Assembly: GCA_001414485.1 (NCBI GenBank) | Contig: LLEY01000003.1 | Span: 124,001 to 188,000, forward strand | Direction: 5' to 3' | Source of the DNA: Calycina herbarum | Taxonomy: Eukaryota > Ascomycota > Leotiomycetes > Helotiales > Pezizellaceae | Length of the DNA stretch: 64,000 bases | Part shown: positions 57,490-64,000 of the stretch, piece after piece | Position numbering within the stretch: the first letter of the stretch is position 1 | Layout: the number at the start of each line of letters is the position of its first letter | The notes under the pieces: generated by a model | Databases searched by the model: none | The model's input: the letters and a program-made list of their open reading frames with translations, nothing else | What the model was told of the DNA's origin: nothing | Program-made: the position numbers and the translations under genes

Positions 57490-58020
57490 CTTTATTTCAT
57501 CAGCTTAATTAATCTAATATTCTCGAATAATTTAGTTTTAGAGTTAAAACTACTAGCCTTATCTATCTATCTATATTCTATTTAGTACTTAATACTCTTA
57601 GAACTTCATTTGATCAACTTAATTAATCTATATATTCTCGATTAATTTAGTTTAATAGTTAAAATTACCAGGCTTGCCTAGCTATTTATGTTTTATTTAG
57701 TAGGTAATACTTTTACTTTAAGTAAATTAAGTAACTTGAGTAACCTAATACTCTCGAATAATTTAGTTTTAGAGTTAAGATTACTAGTCTTACCTATCTA
57801 TGTTTGTTCTATTTACTACTTAATACTCTTAGAACTTCATTTAATTAACTTAATTAATCTATATATTCTCGATTAATTTAGTTTAATAGTTAGAACTACC
57901 AGGCTTCCCTAGCTATTTATGTTTTATTTAGTAGGTAATACTTTTACTTTAAGTAACTTAAGTAACTTAAGTAACCTGAATAATCTCGAATAATTTAGTT
58001 TAATAATTGAAATAACTCGA
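57490..58020. repeat. AT-rich tandem array with ~115-bp monomer and ~231-bp dimer unit
   Basis: A unit beginning GAACTTCATTTGATCAACTT at 57601 recurs at 57832 (231 bp later) with few differences, including CCAGGCTT(G/C)CCTAGCTATT and TTTAGTAGGTAATACTTTTA. Between them, sequence starting near 57490 and 57716 is a diverged relative of the same ~115-bp unit (AATAATTTAGTTTTAGAGTT). The order is thus A-B-A-B-(A), a small higher-order repeat. Confidence 0.75.
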
Positions 58021-58398
58021 CTTACTATATACGAAGTAGTAATTATTCAATTCCTTAATTAGTACGAGTCAATTGCTCTGACTAGGGTAATTGAAAGACT
58101 TGAAACTGTTGGTATAACTTTACGTTATATTTGTAGTGCTAAATACAGTGTATTATTCTTATCTCGTCTTATCAAAGTAGCTACGTAGGTCCTTCTTATA
58201 TAGCCCTTTTCTAGGTCACGTGAACTAGCTACAAAGTAGTATTCACCTGAAACGACAGAAACAATCTAGGACTATTAAACTATGTATTTAAGAAGAACCA
58301 AGTTCTAAAGTAGTTCAACTGTACTCCGTACTAGAAAGTAGGTAAGCTTCTATAGACAGAAAATTTAGCACTATAATTTGCTATCAATTGACAAGTAT
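58021..58398. other. AT-rich sequence between tandem array and LTR
   Basis: No ORF or repeat recognised; directly abuts the LTR end TGTAACGG at 58399. Confidence 0.4.
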
Positions 58399-58672
58399 TG
58401 TAACGGTACGAAACGGATACTACTATAAAAGAGGTATATAGAAGTGCGTTCGATAGAATGACATATCCGAATACTAGGCTCTGATACGAAGGAAAAGACT
58501 AAATTGGTCTTTCCCGATAGAGAGGAGGCAGCTATTTATAGGAGGTTTAGACAATAGTAAGTCCGGAAGCTATCTGGCTTTTCTAAAACCTGAAACAACA
58601 TCTGTATCGTATCCTATTCGGCACGTAGACTCGGCAATTCCAATTCCGATCATTCCTGATAGTTCTATCACA
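58399..58672 (-). mobile_element. 3' LTR of a minus-strand Ty3/gypsy element (274 bp)
   Basis: On the minus strand it begins TGTGATAG (at 58672) and ends CCGTTACA (at 58399), i.e. TG...CA. A TATAAATAG box lies around 58530-58545. It is immediately preceded by a polypurine tract AAGGAGGGGGGA (58684-58673). Confidence 0.8.
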
Positions 58673-58684
58673 TCCCCCCTCCTT
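58673..58684 (-). other. Polypurine tract of the gypsy element
   Basis: Twelve purines directly adjoining the LTR start on the minus strand, the primer site for plus-strand synthesis in LTR retrotransposons. Upstream sequence CTCGAGGACGAGTCTTTTTC resembles the usual gypsy pre-PPT context. Confidence 0.75.
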
Positions 58685-59165
58685 GAAAAAGACTCGTCCT
58701 CGAGGCTTCGTATTGTCGGTGTAGTATCGGTGGGCAGTGTCTATAGGCAGCAGTATTATCGTTTATAGTTTAGATTATAGTTTATTAGTCGTCTTTTATA
58801 TAACAATAGCAATAAACGAAAAAAAGAGATCTAATTAGCTATCGAGTAGGAGTCGGTAGGCTATAGTAGCATTTATAGTTTATTCGCTATTACCGTTTAT
58901 AATAATAGTAACAAATAATAATCATAACACGCTAGCTATTGTTGTCCTGTATATATTAGCAGCTAACTCGCTCTCGATTTTGATTTCTTTTCCTCTTTCC
59001 TTTCTAATAAATAATAATAAACTAAACTATAAGAATATCCTCTGATTAGGTATATCTTCCTACGCTAACGTCTTTTAGACACATATACATATACACATAC
59101 ATAGCGTAAGTCTTCACCTTCAGAGTCGGGGCTAACTCGGAGTACTAATTTGTTCACATAGCAAA

Positions 59166-59890
59166 ATGCCTCTTCCTTACCCTGCTAGTGCCCTTCTGGA
59201 TACCTACCGCGTCTACTACGTTCAATGCTTTTAAGCAAAAGCTAGAGATAGAGAGTATAAGTATGTCTTTGTAAAAGATATATCTAAGAAGTACGAGTAT
59301 TACGTTAGGCAGAACGCCGTTTATGTCCTAGTAAGCAGTCCTAAGTCTAAACTAAGTCTAAACATATACTAACCATCGTAGTTGCCCTAGTTTATAGAGA
59401 AGGAGTTTGTTATCTTATAGCTCTTAGAAAGCCTAGTTGTAATTAAGAAGGCTACTAAAGCTATTAATAAGATCATAGTTGTTACTGCTACGGAGGTATC
59501 TAAGACTATAACAGAGTTATAGTACACGCTTCTTAAGAAGACTTAGGCGCTTCGCGTCGAGGTTGCTATAAGTATTCCTTCCTTAGTCGGTGTAGTTACA
59601 GAGGTGATTTTAGACTAACATTCTAACAGGCTAGTAATACCGTATAGGTCCAGATCCGAGACCTCTTCGAAGCCTATCTAAAGAGCTTACGGGTCGCGGG
59701 TGGTCGTTAGAGTAAGAAGTGTAAGCATACGGAGGTAGAGGGGGTTCCTAGGGATAAGCTAGTTTAGGTCCCTTTTAGTAGAGAGAATAGCAAGGAGGAG
59801 GATTATAAGAACGAGGATGATAAGGAGGCTAAGGCTGCTGCTATACAGCTGGCTGACGGGGTAGCTAGGGTAGAGGAGGTTGAGCTTTAG
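59166..59890 (+). pseudogene. Decayed antisense ORF inside the gypsy element
   Basis: From the ATG at 59166, about 145 codons read as coherent protein (start MPLPYPASALLDTYRVYYVQ, later REYKYVFVKDISKKYEYYVR and IKKATKAINKIIVVTATEVS). They are interrupted by about nine stops, all TAA or TAG, where CAA/CAG would give sense. After a frame change, a second stretch (IRDLFEAYLKSLRVAGG) ends in an acidic, Ala-rich tail and a TAG at 59890. It lies on the strand opposite to pol, between chromodomain and PPT. Family unknown. Confidence 0.5.
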
Positions 59891-59999
59891 ATCCTATTTA
59901 GTAGTAACTTAGTATTATCTTCTTATTCTTCTACTTTATTAATTTTAAGTTACTTAAGAGTAACTAGGATTAGTAGATATTCTTAAGAGTTGTTTAGTT

Positions 60000-61250
60000 A
60001 AATAATAAACTCTTTACTTATCTTTATCTATTTCCTATATATATATCTATTTAGAGAGGAGTTAGAGTAGTCCTGGTTACTCTAGGTATTTAATATAGAA
60101 GTCTCTTAATTAATATAGTAAACCTTGAAAATTATTAGTAGAATACTAAGTAGGGTCTAAATCGTAGCTAACCTATTTTACTTAATACTATAGTTATCTT
60201 CTAAAAAGTCTACTAGTAAGAATCTCTTAAACTTCTTATTCTTATATACTTTGAATAATCTCTAAAGGTAGCTCTGAGGCTTCCTGTCTAAGTAGGGGAG
60301 TATTCGAGTCCTTAGATAGTACGTCTATAGCGAAAACGTTATAAATTAATAATCCTTCTAGGAGCTTTAACCTATAAGAGTATCTTATACGTTCTAGTAT
60401 TTTAAAGAGTTCTATCTACTACTTAGCTAGCTTTCAGCTAGGTCGATTTATCTTAAGGTTCCTTATTAATAAGTAGACTTTATTACTAATATCCTAGTTA
60501 ATAGCTCTTTAGTATTAATTTATACTATTTTATATTCTCTACTAGGCTTCGGTTATATTATCTTTAGCTACGTTCTAGGCTAAGTATATATATTAGGCTA
60601 TTTTAGCTATCTTATTATAATTTAATCGTTCCTAAGGAATAGAAGTCTTTAGAGTATTCTAGTTCTATAAGGTTCTCGAATCAAGTTTAAACTTAAGCTA
60701 ATAAGAGGTTATACTAATCGAGAAGTATAAGAGGGTTATTTATACTTAGTCTATTAGAGAGATTAACTCGCTCTAATTATCCTAGTAGTAGGTTACGAAA
60801 GGCCTTAGCCTCTAATTAATATATTAGTTTATAATCTCTATCTAACTATCTATTTATTTATAGTAAGTTATAAAGAGTTTAAGCTTAATACTAATAATAT
60901 AACAGAATTCTGTCTAAAAAGCCGAGATAAATTAAGGTCCTCTATTAGACGTAATTAATTTAGAATAGTATCTAAAATAATAGATCTATTATATAAAAAG
61001 TTAAGCTAATCCTTTAGCGTCGGTTATAGAATAGTAGAGAATAGATACTAAGTCCTTTCTAAGGTAGTTAATAAATACTAGTATAGCGTTATATCTATGT
61101 TTATCTTTTAGAAAGGACTTAAAATCTATATATAAATACTATATTAGGTAATCGAGAACTAGTAGTAGGTAAAGAAACCCTTGCTATTTAGTCTATTAAG
61201 GATAAGAGTATCTATACGCTTAGTAGTTAGCTGTTACGAATCACGGTATA
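60000..61250 (-). mobile_element. Ty3/gypsy chromovirus pol remnant (integrase and chromodomain), RIP-degraded
   Basis: Minus-strand translation with many stops still shows integrase: GFLYLLLVLDYLI (61190-61150), YLYIDFKSFLKDKHRYNAI (about 61140-61080), TDAKGLA, then decayed HPQTDGQ-like region, LEYSKDFYSLGTIKL (about 60690), and the C-terminal end NLKINRPS (60465), FKILERIRYSYRLKLLEG, VLSKDSNTPLLRQEASE (to 60275). A chromodomain follows (EILTSRLFRR, YDLDPTW-like) to about 60060. Reverse transcriptase is missing, so the element is truncated on its 5' side near 61250. Confidence 0.85.
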
Positions 61251-61702
61251 CGTAGTAAGTAGTTCAGACGGCGTTCTAATAGAATAAGATATAATATCCG
61301 GGAAAGGAAAGTAACATAGGAGGAAATCAGTAATATAGAGGACATTAGGGATTTCAGGATCTCACTGTTGTAGTAATGTTAGAAGTCACGTGGGGTTATG
61401 TAACGTGATCGCCTACATCGCTCTGATCGCCTTAATCGCGAGCGACGCGAGCGATGTAAGCGACGTACTTAGGAACGAAGGTTCTATATATACTAGTACG
61501 TCTGCTATCTAGATAGGAGCTTCGTACTTAACTTTAGTTATTAATCTTATTATCTTATTTAACATCTTTAATATAAGTAACGAGTTCACTTCTAAGTAAA
61601 CAACCTAGCGTATTTATACTTCTTACTATATACTAACCTTCGAGACTTAGTTATCTTTGTTTAGTTCGTTTAAGTTTTGTTATACTTTAAGTACCTACTT
61701 AG
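61251..61702. other. Possible unrelated LTR or promoter-like segment with CpG-rich hairpin
   Basis: Between the truncated minus-strand element and the plus-strand LTR. A TATATATA box lies near 61485. An unusual CpG-rich patch at 61405-61470 contains perfect 10-bp inverted arms TACATCGCTC (61414-61423) and GAGCGATGTA (61449-61458). It may be a solo LTR; ends not defined. Confidence 0.4.
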
Positions 61703-61885
61703 TGTGACAGTCCCAGTCACATACGACTGGATCACGTGCCGAGGTTCTACCGAAGTCTCGCTTAGTATATATAAATAGAGACAGAGCGTACCAACTCTCC
61801 TCTTCTCTCTTTAGTTTAGTTTTCTTCGAATACAGGTACTATTCTATAAGCATCTCTTTTAGTATATTTATAGAGGGCCGTTATA
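61703..61885 (+). mobile_element. 5' LTR of a plus-strand Ty3/gypsy element (183 bp)
   Basis: Starts TGTGACAG (61703) and ends GGGCCGTTATA (61885), a RIP-altered form of the GGGCCGTCACA end seen at 6594. TATATATAAATAG (about 61764) is a TATA box. Gag-like sequence follows. Sequence differs from the LTR at 58399-58672, so it is another family. Confidence 0.75.
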
Positions 61886-64000
61886 CTAAAACTAAACTCA
61901 TACTCTCGCCTAGGAAGGTATACGAATATCTTAAAACTGACGAACGAAAACATATATATTCACCTTATAACAAATCCCTTCGTATATAGTAATAAGTTAT
62001 AACGCTCCTCTCTTAGCTAGCTCGATAAGCAATCGGACAAAGAGCCTCTACCTTTACCTTTACCTTTACTACCTACTATTAATACTAGCTCTCGAAAGAC
62101 CAAGACCTCTTCCCGAGCTATAACACTACCACCTCCACCTACTAGCAAGGCTACTGCTAGCTCTTCTACAGTAGCAAAGTCTAAGTCACCTCCTCCTCTT
62201 ATAGTCGACGATGCCTTATAACAAATCCTTCAAACGATAACCACTCTTATAGATAAGGTCTACTACCTTAAAGTTAATACTAGATCTACCTCTTAAGTAG
62301 TAGAAATACACGTACGCTATGAATACACCTCTATAAAGCTTAAAGCTAAAAAGGTTGTCTAATCCACTCCTACTGCCTAGTCTTCTAAGAAGACTAGTAA
62401 AGTAGAAAATCTACGTACGTTTATAATAGAAGACGACTAGATCACGTATAACACTTAGGAGACTAAAATTATAACAAAGCTATATATTAATACTAACTAC
62501 TTCGAATCTAAGAAGGCAAAGATGAATCTAGTATATCGCGCTACTACTAGCTAAGCATGTAATTATATTTACCTAAAATATAAGTTTAATACTAACAACC
62601 GATTCACCACTTATAACAAGATACTAGTTTATCTCTATAATATTATAGTTAGTCTATACGTTCGTAACAAGGCCTATAAGAAGTACTAAGAGCTACGAAT
62701 AGCTTAAGAGACGTTCTACGAGTTTTAAGCAAAGTTCTAGAAGCTAGTAGATAAGTCTAGGGCTCTAAAGTAAGATAGAATTAACGACCTTTTTAATAAG
62801 TTAACTATTAACCTCTAACAAGCTCTTACAGTTGTTAGACTTCAAGCTAAGAGAGACATAGACCTCTTTTACACTCTTACTAGTAGCGTCGACAACGACC
62901 TACGAGATATTATAGAAGAAAAGGCTAGAAAGCGTATAAGTAAGTATCTACCTACTACAGCTATAAATACAGCTATAGCTACACGTTCTCTAGAAATTCC
63001 TGCTCGCGTAGCTAGCATTCACCCCTCTACTGATATATGTTACAACTGTAGAGAAGTCGGCTATTATATTAAGTCCTGTCTATAGCTAAGAGTCTATAAG
63101 AAGGTAGACTTAAGCGAGCTAGAGAAAGAAGAAGAAGCTAGATCTAAGTTAGGAAACGAATATACCTAAGAGAAGACTCTACCTTAGGTAAATATAAGAT
63201 TAATCTCTCTAAGATTAATCTATAGTTATTAGTTAGTAGAAAAGCGTTTACTTTACCTAGTATAATAATAATTAATAGATATAGTATATAAACCACTACT
63301 CTTAGTAACCTAGGAACAAATGTATTCTCTTTTATAGACGCCTAATTCAGCTACGACTTAGCGAAGTTCTATAACCTTAAAATAAAAAGACTTCTTATAC
63401 CTATAAAGATTCGCAGATATAATAGAGAGATTAGCAGAGAAGCTACTTACTACCTCCTCTCTAATTATATATTAGATAGCTGTAAATTCTTTAACATACT
63501 CTTTATTCTACTAGACCTAGGATTATACAACGTTATCCTCGGCTGAAAATTCTTTAAATACTTTTATATTAATATCGACGTAACTTATCAAAAGTTACTC
63601 TAGCTAGAGGAACTTAAGCCTTACTTCTCTACTCAGCAGCCTACCCCTCTCTCACGCGAAGCTATTCGTCCTAAGGACCCTACGCTCTTTTACTAGAATT
63701 AAGCAGACGCTCGTAACCTTATAATAGAAACGGACGAATTATAAAGACAGAATAGCCGATCTATTCTAGAACTCTATATAATAGAACATCTAGAATACGT
63801 ACCTACAATCTACGAAAGCAACCACTAGTCTTCTATATAAGCATAATACTAGATTATAAAACGGGAACTTAAGAGATTACCTAAGAAAGTACTTACCCTA
63901 GTCTATTAACAAAAGCTCTTTCTAAAGTAAGAACCTTCTATAATAATCAACATCTCTACTATATCCGTAGTAGGAATATACTACTATTTACTTTAAGAAG
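61886..64000 (+). mobile_element. Ty3/gypsy gag and protease region, RIP-degraded, runs off the window
   Basis: Many stops, but a gag zinc knuckle is readable at 63038-63079 as CYNCREVGYYIKSC: the Cys spacing of CCHC is intact but the His is Tyr (CAT to TAT). About 450 bp later the protease C-terminal region reads NVILG*KFFKYFYINIDVTY (63515-63590), where Trp to stop (TGG to TGA) explains the break. Reverse transcriptase should lie beyond position 64000. Confidence 0.8.

Noticed and set aside
1..64000. tRNA, rRNA or CRISPR
   Set aside because: A look for tRNA B-box-like GGTTCRANTCC words gave only a coding hit in the NRPS (about 25988); no rRNA-like or spaced-repeat array seen, and CRISPR is not expected in a eukaryote.

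Overview
The window comes from a filamentous ascomycete (Pezizomycotina) nuclear genome. Genes are broken by short introns (about 50-95 bp) with GT...AG ends and CTAAC/CTGAC-like branch sites. The protein families are typical of moulds: an NPS6-type siderophore synthetase, a Zn(II)2Cys6 regulator, a Dal5-type MFS carrier, a single-chain fungal urease, and Ada3/TOA1. AT-rich repeat islands carry the C-to-T decay expected of repeat-induced point mutation (RIP). A Leotiomycete-like host is only a guess; the class cannot be fixed from the sequence alone.

Layout. 0.1-4.7 kb: a short-chain dehydrogenase (HSD10-like), a RidA-family protein, a 453-bp hAT-type MITE with a perfect 8-bp target duplication, and a small two-TM protein starting 25 bp past that duplication. 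4.7-10.4 kb: an AT-rich island with TIR elements, an LTR relic and decayed ORFs. 10.5-14.6 kb: three minus-strand genes (mitochondrial NADH-cytochrome b5 reductase, a SprT-like metalloprotease with a GC-AG intron, a GNAT acetyltransferase). 15.5-26.3 kb: the metabolic core, a full-length ABC transporter followed by an NPS6/SidD-type NRPS, with an ATCWGATAA (SreA-type GATA) match upstream of each. 26.9-29.5 kb: an uncharacterised protein, a second hAT MITE (525 bp, perfect 8-bp duplication) and a small secreted protein. 31.6-43.3 kb: MFS transporter, TFIIA large subunit, a broken seven-TM (rhodopsin-like) gene, and urease (second GC-AG intron). 43.5-45.4 kb: repeats including a perfect-armed hairpin. 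45.5-57.1 kb: PA/TM/RING-H2 protein, Zn2Cys6 factor with an unresolved frame break, SAGA subunit Ada3/Ngg1, and an unknown nuclear-looking protein; a repeat cluster with a 30-bp perfect hairpin lies at 53.9-54.5 kb. 57.2-64 kb: an AT-rich island starting right after the last gene, with a dimeric ~115/231-bp tandem array, the 3' half of a minus-strand Ty3/gypsy chromovirus (integrase, chromodomain, PPT, LTR) with a decayed antisense ORF between chromodomain and PPT, and the 5' part (LTR, gag with damaged zinc knuckle, protease region) of another gypsy element running off the right edge.

How the genes fit together. The ABC transporter and NRPS are in tandem and, by analogy with sidD/sitT and NPS6 loci, probably make and move an extracellular hydroxamate siderophore of the fusarinine type. 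No other siderophore enzymes are visible. The remaining genes are housekeeping or regulatory. I found no entirely new multi-gene system. The most unusual items are the two hAT MITEs with intact duplications, two TA-bounded hairpin elements, two GC-AG introns, and the gypsy antisense ORF.
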